Origin: Desulfuromonas sp. DDH964
Lineage (GTDB): Bacteria; Desulfobacterota; Desulfuromonadia; Desulfuromonadales; DDH964
DNA: 64,000 nucleotides
Reading direction: 5' to 3'
Assembly: GCF_001611275.1 (NCBI RefSeq)
Contig: NZ_CP015080.1
Coordinates: 3,772,956 to 3,836,955, forward strand
Part shown: one piece after another, positions 37,858 to 49,524 of the stretch
Layout: every line of letters starts with the position of its first letter
How positions within the stretch are numbered: the first letter of the stretch is position 1
Program-made: the position numbers and the translations under genes
Notes under the pieces: generated by a model
Database searches by the model: none
Seen by the model: the letters and a program-made list of their open reading frames with translations, nothing else
Told to the model about the DNA's origin: nothing

Positions 37858-38210
37858 CGAGCTGACCTCCTTTTCAAGAGATGAAGAAAAACTTTTTAAA
37901 ACGCTTTTACTATAACAGACAGGACCCGGAAATCCCGCAGCTGGGAATTCCCAGGAGAAAAATATAACACTGTTAATATCGGCTCCCGCCAACCGTGTCA
38001 AGGGCATTTTAATCAGATAATGTATACGTTATACCAGATAGCGAAGCGGGTCCCGTATACGTTTCAAGGTGGCTCGCAACGCCTTTTTATTGGTACAGCT
38101 TAACCTCTTTCCCGCACCTGGCAAGAGACCTGACCGGCTCGCCTGACCGCACCGGGGTCTTTGCTGTTATACTGAAACGGTACAGATAACTTGAAGAAAG
38201 GGGGCTCAAT
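37858..38210. promoter_or_regulatory. Divergent spacer with TATACGTT repeats upstream of the hydrogenase operon
   Basis: 353 AT-rich bases between hyaS and the zinc-ribbon gene. GTATA-CGT-TATAC (38022-38034) is a perfect 5-bp-arm dyad, and GTATACGTTT recurs at 38055, 33 bases or about three helical turns away. The pair could be a regulator site. No gene is credible here. Confidence 0.45.
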
Positions 38211-38735
38211 ATGACGCGCGATGTCCGCAAATTCGGTATCAACGACAAGCGGGGCCGGGTAAAGACCAGCACTGACCCCTACCTTCCCGGAGAAGGGCTC
38301 AAGGAACCGGCGGTTTGCCGGAGCTGCGCAGCATTTTATCGCAACAAGCGCTGGTATCTCGACCCGCAGGAACTGGAGCGGCTACGGGCAAGTGCTGAGG
38401 TTCACGAAGTAACCTGTCCGGCCTGCCAGAAAATCGCCGAGCACTACCCGGAAGGGGTGGTGACCTTGCGCGGCACCTACCTCTGGAACCACGAGGAGGA
38501 GATTCGCAATATCCTGCGCAACGAAGAGGGGCGGGCGATGGCGAAAAACCCGCTGCAGAGAATCATACGGATGGAGCGGGAAGGGGAGGATTTGATCATC
38601 GAAACGACGGAGGAGAAGCTGGCCGAACATCTCGGCCGCGCCCTGCACAAGGCCCATCATGGCGACCTGCAGGTCTCCTGGAGCGACGACCATGCGATTT
38701 GCCGGGTGACCTGGGAGCGTTCCGTTCAGGACTAG
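38211..38735 (+). CDS. BCAM0308-like zinc-ribbon protein
   Basis: 174 residues. Two Cys pairs, VCRSCAAFY near residue 37 and VTCPACQKIAEHYPEG near residue 70, suggest one bound zinc ion, resembling the NMD3-type zinc ribbon. The C-terminal half (TTEEKLAEHLGRALHKAHHG) looks like a KH-type or small alpha/beta fold. The family is known as BCAM0308 and is uncharacterised. It precedes archease and rtcB, which suggests an RNA-related role; that is inference. Confidence 0.75.
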   Translation: MTRDVRKFGINDKRGRVKTSTDPYLPGEGLKEPAVCRSCAAFYRNKRWYLDPQELERLRASAEVHEVTCPACQKIAEHYPEGVVTLRGTYLWNHEEEIRNILRNEEGRAMAKNPLQRIIRMEREGEDLIIETTEEKLAEHLGRALHKAHHGDLQVSWSDDHAICRVTWERSVQD

Positions 38736-38779
38736 CCCCGACCGGCATGGTCCTGGGCGCAGCCAGCGATGGAGAAGAT

Positions 38780-39193
38780 GTGGGGTACTTCCGGCTCCTC
38801 GAACATACCGCCGACATCGGGATCGAGGCGGCCGGCGAGACAACCGCCGATCTCTTCACCGCCGCGGCGGAAGGGCTGCGGGCGGTTTTAAGCGACCTTC
38901 AAAAGGAGCCATGTAAGTACTGGCAGGAGGTCACAGTGGCGGGGCGGGATTTTGAAGAACTGCTGGTCAACTGGCTGAACGCCATCCTCTTCCACCGCGA
39001 GGTCGATGGCCTCTTTCCGGAGCAGTTCCGCATCGAGACGATCACTGCCACCTGCCTGCGTGCCCGCATCGGCGGCAACCTCCTCGCCGATTCCCCCCGC
39101 CCCTCCCGGGAGGTGAAAGCGGCAACCTGGCACCGCCTCGAAGTCATCAACCAACCGGGAGGTTGGCGGGCACGGATCTACCTCGATCTCTGA
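38780..39193 (+). CDS. Archease
   Basis: 137 residues. The archease start FRLLEHTADIGIEAAGET, central DFEELLVNWLNAILFHREVDGL and C-terminal VKAATWHRLEV are present, with the conserved Asp/His metal ligands. Archease promotes guanylylation and turnover of RtcB, encoded 20 bases downstream. GTG at 38780 after GGAGAA is preferred because families start within two residues of YxLLEHTAD; an ATG at 38747 is the alternative. Confidence 0.9.
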   Translation: MGYFRLLEHTADIGIEAAGETTADLFTAAAEGLRAVLSDLQKEPCKYWQEVTVAGRDFEELLVNWLNAILFHREVDGLFPEQFRIETITATCLRARIGGNLLADSPRPSREVKAATWHRLEVINQPGGWRARIYLDL

Positions 39194-39213
39194 AACCGCG
39201 CAGGAGAGGGCCG

Positions 39214-40656
39214 ATGGGCATGACGCTTGAGCAGATTGATGACTGCCGCTGGCGCATTCCCCGCACGGGTGCGATGCGGACCGAAGGCCTCGTCTTCGCC
39301 AGCGAGGCGATGATTGGTGCCCTGCAGCAGGAGGAAGCGCTCGAACAGGTGCGCAACGTCGCCACCCTGCCGGGAATCGTCGGCACCTCGCTGGCGATGC
39401 CCGACATCCACTGGGGTTACGGCTTTCCGATCGGCGGAGTCGCCGCCTTTGACGCCGACTCCGGGGTGGTCTCTCCCGGCGGGGTCGGCTACGACATCAA
39501 CTGCGGCGTCCGCCTGCTGCGCAGCGCCCTCACCGCCGAGGAGGTCACCCCGCACCTTTCCGGGCTGGCGGACGCACTCTTTCGCAACGTCCCGAGCGGT
39601 ATCGGCTCCCAGCGCCGGGACCTGCGGCTGACGGTCGCCGAAGAACGCAGGGTCCTGGCCCAGGGGGCCCGCTGGGCGGTGGCCAAGGGGTTCGGCAATA
39701 AAAACGACCTTGAGCAGATCGAAGAGGGGGGAGCGCTCCCCGACGCCGATCCCGATCTCGTCTCCGACCGCGCCCTGGAGCGCGGTCGTGCTCAGCTCGG
39801 CACCCTTGGCAGCGGCAACCATTTTCTCGAAATCCAGCGTGTCGACGAGATTTTCGACCCGGCCGCCGCCGAGGTCCTCGGCCTCTTTCGCGGCCAAGTC
39901 ACGGTCACCATTCACACCGGCAGTCGGGGGCTCGGCTACCAGGTGTGTGACGACTGGATTCGCACCATGCTCGACGCCAGCCGCCGCTACGGGATCGATC
40001 TCCCCGACCGGCAACTTTGCTGCGCCCCCCTGACCAGCCCGGAAGGGCGGGACTACCTGGCGGCGATGGCGGCCGCGGCCAACTTCGCCTTCGCCAACCG
40101 CCAGCTGATCACCGCCTGGGTGCGGGAATCCTTCGCCCAGGTCCTTGGGAAAGGGGACGCCCTGCTCCGCCTCTCGGTGGTCTATGACGTCTGCCACAAT
40201 ATTGCCAAGTGGGAGACCCACCAGGTCGGCGGCAGACCGCGACGCCTCTGCGTACATCGCAAGGGGGCGACCCGGGCCTTCCCGCCCGGCCACCCCCAGA
40301 CCCCGGCGGCCTACCGGAGCGTCGGCCAGCCGGTGCTGATCCCCGGGGACATGGGTCGCTACTCCTTTGTTCTCGTCGGCACCTCGGGAGCACTGGCGGA
40401 GACCTTCGGCTCGACCTGCCACGGCGCCGGCCGTCTCCTCTCCCGCCATGCCGCCAAACGCCTTGCCCGGGGTCGCAACATCCCGGCCGAACTGGGGTCC
40501 CAAGGGATACTGCTCCGCGCCGCGGGAGGCGCGACTGTGGCCGAAGAGATCCCCGAAGCCTACAAGGACGTCGCCGAGGTGGTCGACATCGTCGCCCGGG
40601 CCGGCATTGGCCATATCGTCGCGCGGCTGCGGCCGCTGGCGGTCATCAAGGGTTAG
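39214..40656 (+). CDS. rtcB: RNA-splicing ligase RtcB
   Basis: 480 residues. RtcB joins 2',3'-cyclic phosphate and 5'-OH RNA ends using GTP and manganese. Signature blocks: GGVGYDINCGVRLL (metal Cys), LGSGNHFLEI, IHTGSRGLGYQVCD, DVCHNIAKWE, and the guanylylated His in STCHGAGRLLSR. GGAGAGG precedes the ATG; MTLEQID two codons later is also possible. The archease neighbour supports activity. No rtcA or rtcR gene is adjacent. Confidence 0.96.
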   Translation: MGMTLEQIDDCRWRIPRTGAMRTEGLVFASEAMIGALQQEEALEQVRNVATLPGIVGTSLAMPDIHWGYGFPIGGVAAFDADSGVVSPGGVGYDINCGVRLLRSALTAEEVTPHLSGLADALFRNVPSGIGSQRRDLRLTVAEERRVLAQGARWAVAKGFGNKNDLEQIEEGGALPDADPDLVSDRALERGRAQLGTLGSGNHFLEIQRVDEIFDPAAAEVLGLFRGQVTVTIHTGSRGLGYQVCDDWIRTMLDASRRYGIDLPDRQLCCAPLTSPEGRDYLAAMAAAANFAFANRQLITAWVRESFAQVLGKGDALLRLSVVYDVCHNIAKWETHQVGGRPRRLCVHRKGATRAFPPGHPQTPAAYRSVGQPVLIPGDMGRYSFVLVGTSGALAETFGSTCHGAGRLLSRHAAKRLARGRNIPAELGSQGILLRAAGGATVAEEIPEAYKDVAEVVDIVARAGIGHIVARLRPLAVIKG

Positions 40657-40722
40657 AACCTTGCCAGGCAAAAAAGCAGACGAAATCAAACCTGATTCCT
40701 GAACCTGCAAACAGGAGCGTGT

Positions 40723-41619
40723 ATGCGAGTTTTTGTCACCGGTGGCACCGGCTTTGTTGGCAGTGAGGTTGTGAGGCAGCTGGCAGCCGCCGGCCATACC
40801 GTCCGCTGCCTGGTCCGGAAAGGTTCGGAAGGCAAGCTGGCGATTCGCCAGGGGGTCGAAATCCACCATGGCGACGTTCTCGATCCCGCCTCGCTGGAGC
40901 GAGGGCTGGCCGGCTGCCAGGCGGTGATTCACCTGGTTGGCATCATTCGGGAGAGCCCTGCCCGGGGCGTGACCTTCGAGAGACTCCACCATCTGGCCAC
41001 CAGCAACATGGTGGCCGCCGCCATCGCCGCTGGCACGAAACGGTTTCTGCAGATGAGCGCCAATGGTACCCAGGCGGACGCCTCTTCCCCCTACCACCGC
41101 ACCAAGTGGGCGGCGGAAGAGGCGGTACGCACCTCGACCCTGGACTGGACGATCTTCCGACCATCACTGATCTTCGGTCCCGGCGACGAGTTTGTCACCA
41201 TGCTCGCCACCCTGATTCGCCGCCTGCCGGTGGTACCGGTCCTCGGCAACGGTCAATACCGGATGTCGCCGGTGGCGGTCGAAGATGTGGCTGCCGGCTT
41301 TGTCGGCGCCCTAAAACAGCCGCAGAGCGCCGGTGAAATCTACCACTGCTGCGGCCCGGAAGATTTCAGCTACGATGAGATCCTCGACCTGGTGGGAGCG
41401 GCCCTGGGGAAGGAAAAGGTCGTCAAGTTGCACCAGCCCCTGCTGCTGATGAAACCGGTCATTGCCCTGCTCGAAGGGGTCCCCGGCTTCCCGATCACCA
41501 GCAGCCAGCTGACCATGCTCACCGAAGGCAATGTCTGCGACCCAACCGCCTGGAGTTCCTGCTTTTCCATCCAGCCGCTCCCCTTTGCCGAAGGGATCCG
41601 GCGCTACCTGCACCCTTGA
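40723..41619 (+). CDS. NAD(P)-binding epimerase-like protein (complex I NDUFA9-type)
   Basis: 298 residues. An atypical short-chain dehydrogenase fold starts MRVFVTGGTGFVGSEVVRQL with the GGTGFVG nucleotide-binding loop. HGDVLDPASL, VIHLVGIIRE and SANGTQADASSPYHRTKW follow; the Tyr/Lys pair is YHRTK. The sequence is close to the NDUFA9-like group of single proteins in bacteria, whose substrate is unknown. CAGGAGCGT precedes the ATG. Its link to rtcB is not evident. Confidence 0.8.
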   Translation: MRVFVTGGTGFVGSEVVRQLAAAGHTVRCLVRKGSEGKLAIRQGVEIHHGDVLDPASLERGLAGCQAVIHLVGIIRESPARGVTFERLHHLATSNMVAAAIAAGTKRFLQMSANGTQADASSPYHRTKWAAEEAVRTSTLDWTIFRPSLIFGPGDEFVTMLATLIRRLPVVPVLGNGQYRMSPVAVEDVAAGFVGALKQPQSAGEIYHCCGPEDFSYDEILDLVGAALGKEKVVKLHQPLLLMKPVIALLEGVPGFPITSSQLTMLTEGNVCDPTAWSSCFSIQPLPFAEGIRRYLHP

Positions 41620-41695
41620 GGCGAGCCGCGGTTGACAAGCTCCGGCGACAGCGGCATCATGAAGTCCCGCCGCTCCGGCCTCCGGGAGTCATGCC

Positions 41696-43166
41696 ATGCG
41701 TCTCACCCTGAAAATCGCCCTCGCGATCCTGGTTGGCATCGCCCTGCTGCTGTCGATTCACAGCTACCAGTCGGTACAGCGGGAGACCGCCATCCTCCGT
41801 TCCAACCTGAGCCGCGAGGCACGCCTGGTCGGCCAGGTACTGCGCCCCCTGGTCCTCGAAGTCTGGCAGCGTAAAGGCGAGGCCGCCGCCCAGGCATTTC
41901 TGCAACAGGCCGGCGGCGTCGTCAGCGACCAGCAGGTGCGCTGGGTCTGGCTCGAAGGAGCACCGGAAACCCGCTTCCATCCCCGGGTCGAAGGGGACCA
42001 ACTGGCAGCGGCACGCCGTGGTGAACTGGTCACGGTAATCGCTGAAACCAGCGACGGTCGTGACTTTCTCTTTACCTATCTGCCGCTGAACGCTCCGGAT
42101 GGCCGCCGCGGCGCGATTGAAATCGGCGAATCGCTTGCCGGCCTGCACGGCTACGTGCGCGAGAGCATGAATCGTTCGGCGCTGCTGCTGGCCGCCATGG
42201 TGGTCTCGAGCCTGCTGCTGATCGGCCTCCTCGGCAGCTTCTGGGTTACCCGCCCGGTGCAACGGCTCGCCGCCCAGGCCGAGCGCATGGCTGCCGGCGA
42301 CTTTTCAGCGCCCGTCGAGGTCCGCGGTCACGACGAGATCGCCACCCTCGCCGCCGCCCTCGACCGCATGCGCGGCCAGCTCGCCCACGCCCGGGACAGT
42401 GACCGCGCCCGCCTGGAGAGCCTGGAAAAACTTCGCCACACCGAACGGCTCGCCACCCTCGGTCGGCTCTCGGCAGGCATGGCCCACGAACTTGGCACCC
42501 CGCTCAACGTCATCTCCGGCCGCGCCAAACTGATCAGCTCGCGGGAACTCCCGGCCGAAGAGGTGATCCGCTCGGCGCGCATCATTGGCGAACAGAGCGG
42601 GCGCATGGCGGCAATCATGCGCCAGCTCCTCGATTTTGCCCGGCGCGGCAACCCGCGCAAGGTCCGGGTTGGACTCGAAGGCCTGGGCGCCAAGGTCATC
42701 GAAATGCTGCAACCGACCGCGGCCCGGCAGCAGGCCCGGTTGACGCTGACTCCTCCGGCGGAACCGCTGGCCGTCGTCGCCGACCCCGGGCAGTTGCAGC
42801 AGGTCTTGACCAACCTGGTGATGAATGCGCTGCAGGCGATTGCCCCTGGCGGCAGGGTCGAGCTGCGTTTTGCCATCGACGATGCCGCCCCGCCGGCGGC
42901 GGCGAGTGTCACCGGCAGCGGGCCCTGGGCCGTCATCGAGGTGGAAGATGATGGCAGCGGCATTCCGGCCGAAATCCTGCCCCACCTCTTCGACCCTTTT
43001 TTCACCACCAAGGAGGTCGGCCAGGGAACCGGGCTCGGCCTGGCCATCGCTTACGGCATCGTCCAGGAACATGGCGGCTGGATCGGGGTCGAAAGCTGCG
43101 CCGGTGCGGGGAGCTGTTTCAGGGTCTTCCTCCCCCCGGCGCCGGCCGCTGACGCGGAGATAACTG

Positions 43167-43174
<8 letters not shown>
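41696..43174 (+). CDS. Membrane sensor histidine kinase
   Basis: 492 residues. Two membrane helices (residues 7-23 and 162-183) flank a periplasmic sensor of about 135 residues without a recognised domain. A HAMP segment follows (TRPVQRLAAQAERMAAGDFS), then the phospho-acceptor MAHELGTPLNVISGRAK (H264), N box LVMNALQAI, G1 DDGSGIP, F box FDPFFTTKE and G2 GTGLGLAIAYGI. The gene overlaps the sigma-54 activator by eight bases, so they form one two-component system. The DegP gene downstream suggests an envelope signal. Confidence 0.93.
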
Positions 43175-44540
<1,366 letters not shown>

Positions 44541-44554
44541 CCCTTCCCTGCCCC

Positions 44555-44587
44555 GGGGCAAAATGCCCCATCGGGGCAGAATGCCCC
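44555..44587 (+). promoter_or_regulatory. Two palindromic activator sites (UAS) for the sigma-54 regulator
   Basis: GGGGCAAAATGCCCC (44555-44569) and GGGGCAGAATGCCCC (44573-44587) are two perfect 6-bp-arm dyads with centres 18 bases apart. They lie about 43-75 bases upstream of the -24 element, a normal enhancer distance. The adjacent NtrC-type gene is the obvious binder; this is inferred. Confidence 0.8.
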
Positions 44588-44629
44588 GCCTCGCCTTTCC
44601 CAACCTGCTGAAATTACAATATTCAAGCC

Positions 44630-44644
44630 TGGCACGCCGCTTGC
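44630..44644 (+). promoter_or_regulatory. Sigma-54 promoter of the receiver-degP operon
   Basis: TGGCACGCCGCTTGC matches the TGGCACG-N4-TTGC consensus with the invariant GG-N10-GC spacing. It lies 35 bases before the receiver gene start. Confidence 0.85.
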
Positions 44645-44678
44645 GATAACCGAGACTGAACCCGACTGGAGATTGCAG

Positions 44679-45115
44679 ATGCGTGCCCTATCCCTACCCG
44701 CCGGTCGCCCGGCCAATGTTCTGATCGCCGAAGATGACCCGGCTCTGCGCGAACTGCTCGCCTTCTGTTTCTTCCGCGAGGGCTACGCGGTCACCTGTTG
44801 CAGCGACGGCCTCAGCCTGCTTGAACGGCTCCATGACAGCCTTGAAGGCCAGGACGACCCGATCGACCTGGTGGTGACCGACATCCGCATGCCTGGTCTC
44901 ACCGGCCTGGAGGTGCTGGAAAGTCTCTGCGACCAGCCGCAGCGCCCGCCGGTGATCTGCATGACCGCCTTCGGCGACCCCGGGACCCATAGCGCCGCCC
45001 TGCGCATGCGGGCGGCGGCGACCTTTGACAAACCTTTTGACATCGATACCCTGATTGACCGGGCGCGGCTGATCTGTCCGCCGCAGCGCCCACATTCCCA
45101 ACCAAGGAGCAGATC

Positions 45116-45119
<4 letters not shown>
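44679..45119 (+). CDS. Stand-alone receiver-domain protein
   Basis: 146 residues with one receiver domain: acidic pair in LIAEDDPAL, D68 in LVVTDIRMPG, Thr in ICMTAFGD, Lys in TFDKPFD. There is no output domain; the last 20 residues are Pro/Gln/Arg-rich. The ATG lies seven bases after GGAG. It is the first gene after the sigma-54 promoter and overlaps degP by four bases. It may feed back on the upstream kinase as a phosphate sink, which is inference. Confidence 0.88.
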
Positions 45120-46567
<1,448 letters not shown>

Positions 46568-46595
46568 CCAACCCCGTCGCAACGGCGACGTTTCC

Positions 46596-46629
46596 GCCCC
46601 CGGCCCGCCTCCGGCCGGGGGCATTTTTT
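46596..46629 (+). terminator. Terminator after degP
   Basis: GCCCCCGGCC and GGCCGGGGGC form a 10-bp stem with a 7-base loop, followed by ATTTTTT. Confidence 0.9.
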
Positions 46630-46877
46630 CGCCCGTGGAAGAGACAGAGACCAGTTGCAGTTTGCCAGCGTCTCTGTTAGATTCATGACGCCGGGCTGGC
46701 CCCACCCCCCCTCCGGGGCCAATGCGGGAGGAAATTGTGGACACACTCCACAGGTTGCCCCGCCCCGGCTCTTTTTTTGTCTCCTCCCTGCCTGCCGAGT
46801 GAGCGGAACCCGTTCCCGACATCTTCCCTTTTCACCGGGGCTTCCCTATAATGAGGGGCCATTTCCCCGGGAGCCCC

Positions 46878-49412
46878 ATGCAACACTCATTCTCCAGCAC
46901 GGTTATTGACCAGCTTCGTCAGGCGATCCGCGAGGCCGGCGGCAACGAGGTTTTTTTCCTCGGCCACACCGATGCAACCCGGCAAGTGATTGCCATTGAA
47001 GTCCTTGCCCGCGGCTCCAGGGAGGCCGTTCCCGCCATCCTGCAGGCCTGTCGCCATGGAGACGTGGTTATCCACAACCACCCCTCGGGCGACCTTTCAC
47101 CTTCCCGGGCGGACCTGGAGATAGCCGGGCGTCTCGGCGCCCTCGGAGTCGGTTTCCACATTGTGGACAACCCTGTGGACAGGGTCTACCGTGTGGTCGA
47201 AGCCTTCCTCCCTCACAACCGACAACTGCTCGACCCGGCCCGCATCGCCGAGTTGCTAGGCCCTGCGGGTTCGATTGCCAGCGCCCTCTCCGGCTACGAA
47301 GACCGTCCGGAACAACTGCGCATGGCCTTTGCCGTCGGCGAGGCCTTCAACAACGACCAGCTGGCGGTTATCGAGGCCGGTACCGGCACCGGCAAAAGCC
47401 TCGCCTACCTGGTGCCGGCGCTGCTCTGGGCCCTCGCCAATGAAGAACGGGTCGTCGTTTCGACCAACACCATCAACCTCCAGGAGCAGCTGATCCGCAA
47501 GGATCTGCCCCTGCTGCAACGGGCCACCGGCCTGGAGTTTCGCGCCGTCCTCGTCAAGGGACGTGGGAACTACCTCTGCCGCCGGCGCCTGGCGACCGCC
47601 CACCGCGAACCGGAACTCTTCGACACCGAGCACCATGCCCTTCTCGACAGTCTGGTCGACTGGGCGGCACAGAGCAGCGATGGCTCCCGTGACGAACTGA
47701 CCTTCGTCCCCCACGAAGTGGTCTGGGAAGAGGTGCGCTGCGAGGCGGACCAGTGTGCCCGCGTCCGCTGCGCCGACTACGCCACCTGTTTTTTCCATCG
47801 GGCACGACGGCTCGCGGCCCAGGCCGACCTGCTGGTCGTCAACCACGCGCTGCTCCTCTCCGACCTAGCGCTACGCCAGCAGACCGACAACTACAGCGCG
47901 GCGGCGGTTCTCCCCCCCTTCGACCGGGTGATCCTCGATGAGGCCCACCACCTCGAAGATGTTGCCACCAGCTACTTTTCCGCCCAGGTCACCCGCTTTT
48001 CCTATGCCCGGGTCCTCGGCAAGCTGCGCCACCCGCGCAAGCCGGAGAAAGGACTGCTCCCTCGCTTCCTCGCCCAGCTTTCGCAGCGACTCCCCGACAG
48101 TGCCGACGAACTCTACCGGGAATTGCACGGCCGTGTCGAACAACTCCTGGGAGAACGCCAGGGCCTTTACGAGCGGGCGCTTGCCGACCTCGACACTATC
48201 GGCGCTCAACTGGCGGCTGCCTTTCCGAACCGGGGGGAAGAGGAACTGCGCCAGCGGGTCACTGCCACCTACCAGGAGCAGCCGGTCTGGGGCGAAACGG
48301 TGGGACGGGTGCGCGAACTGGCGGCGGCAACGGCACTTTTGAGCCGTGCCGGGATGGATCTGCTCAAGGCGTGCGAAGCCCTGCCGGAGAAGGTCGCCGA
48401 CGGCCTCGCCTCCGTTCTCACCGACTGCGCGGGAACCTTTTTGCGCCTGGCGGCGATTGCCAGCGACCTCGAACTCTTCGTCGCCGCCGGACCGGGACAT
48501 TGTGTCTGGATGGAAGTATTGCCGGCACGGGGCGGACGCACGCCCGTAACCCGGCTGTGCGCCGCCCCCCTCGAGGTCGCCGCAAGCCTGCAACGGGGAC
48601 TCTACGACCGCTTCCGCTCCGTGGTCCTGACCAGCGCCACCCTCGCGGTCGGTGATTCGTTCAGCTTTCTGGAACAACGCGTCGGCCTTGACCGCTGTCC
48701 CCCGGCCCGCCGCACTACGCTGCGGCTCGCCTCCCCTTTCGATTTTGCCCGCCAGGCCCTGCTGGCGGTTCCCACCGACATTCCCGAACCGGGCCGTCCC
48801 GGCTACCCGGAGATGGTCCGGGACCTCGCCGGTCGCGCCGTGGTTGCCGCCGACGGCCGCAGTTTCGTCCTCTTTACCGCCTACTCCCTGTTGCGGCTGG
48901 TTCATGGCGAGCTGGAGCCGATCCTTGCCGCCCGTGGTTTTCGCTGCCTGCGCCAGGGACAAGAGAACCGCCATCGCCTGCTGAAAGCCTTTGTCGCCGA
49001 TCCGACCAGCGTCCTCTTCGCGACCGATTCCTTCTGGGAAGGGGTCGATGTCCCCGGCCGTGCCCTGGAACAGGTGATCATCACCCGTCTCCCCTTCAAG
49101 GTCCCCACCGAACCGATCCTTGAGGCCCGGGCCGAAGCGATCGAAGGCCGGGGCGGCGATCCGTTCATGGAGTTCACGGTCCCCCAGGCGGTGATCAAGT
49201 TCAAACAGGGGTTCGGTCGCCTGATCCGGCACCGCAACGACCGCGGGGTGGTGCTGATACTCGATGCCCGGGTGGTCAAGAAGGGGTATGGGCGTGTCTT
49301 TTTACGTTCCCTGCCGGAAGTCCAGGTGATTGCCGCTCCCAGCGCCGAGGTATTCACCGCTATCAACGACTTTTTCCATCGCGAAGAACGTTCTCCGGAA
49401 GAGGGTCAATGA
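46878..49412 (+). CDS. JAB (RadC-like) domain fused to a DinG-type helicase
   Basis: 844 residues. Residues 1-110 form a JAB/MPN domain with the metal motif IHNHPSGDLSPSRAD (H66, H68, S76, D79), as in RadC. Residues 145-840 are an XPD/DinG superfamily-2 helicase: Walker A EAGTGTGKS (167-174), iron-sulfur Cys in GNYLCRRR and CEADQCARVRCADYATC, DEAH box VILDEAHHLED, motif V/VI ATDSFWEGVDVPG and QGFGRLIRHRND. The start MQHSF follows GGGAG. It could unwind 5'-3' at stalled forks while the JAB part acts on or recruits a partner; the joint role is not established. Confidence 0.9.
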   Translation: MQHSFSSTVIDQLRQAIREAGGNEVFFLGHTDATRQVIAIEVLARGSREAVPAILQACRHGDVVIHNHPSGDLSPSRADLEIAGRLGALGVGFHIVDNPVDRVYRVVEAFLPHNRQLLDPARIAELLGPAGSIASALSGYEDRPEQLRMAFAVGEAFNNDQLAVIEAGTGTGKSLAYLVPALLWALANEERVVVSTNTINLQEQLIRKDLPLLQRATGLEFRAVLVKGRGNYLCRRRLATAHREPELFDTEHHALLDSLVDWAAQSSDGSRDELTFVPHEVVWEEVRCEADQCARVRCADYATCFFHRARRLAAQADLLVVNHALLLSDLALRQQTDNYSAAAVLPPFDRVILDEAHHLEDVATSYFSAQVTRFSYARVLGKLRHPRKPEKGLLPRFLAQLSQRLPDSADELYRELHGRVEQLLGERQGLYERALADLDTIGAQLAAAFPNRGEEELRQRVTATYQEQPVWGETVGRVRELAAATALLSRAGMDLLKACEALPEKVADGLASVLTDCAGTFLRLAAIASDLELFVAAGPGHCVWMEVLPARGGRTPVTRLCAAPLEVAASLQRGLYDRFRSVVLTSATLAVGDSFSFLEQRVGLDRCPPARRTTLRLASPFDFARQALLAVPTDIPEPGRPGYPEMVRDLAGRAVVAADGRSFVLFTAYSLLRLVHGELEPILAARGFRCLRQGQENRHRLLKAFVADPTSVLFATDSFWEGVDVPGRALEQVIITRLPFKVPTEPILEARAEAIEGRGGDPFMEFTVPQAVIKFKQGFGRLIRHRNDRGVVLILDARVVKKGYGRVFLRSLPEVQVIAAPSAEVFTAINDFFHREERSPEEGQ

Positions 49413-49524
49413 GGGAACCGCTGAGCTTTTCTGTTGACAAAGATATCGATATATTTCATGTTTTCGCAAACATTCTGAACCAAACAAACCCCGGAAGAGC
49501 GGGAAAACCTACCGGAGGGCGAGG

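Noticed and set aside
49434..49462. TTGACA and CATGTT as a sigma-70 promoter of the CxxCKKIR gene
   Set aside because: The spacing is right but the -10 match is poor, so I did not call it.
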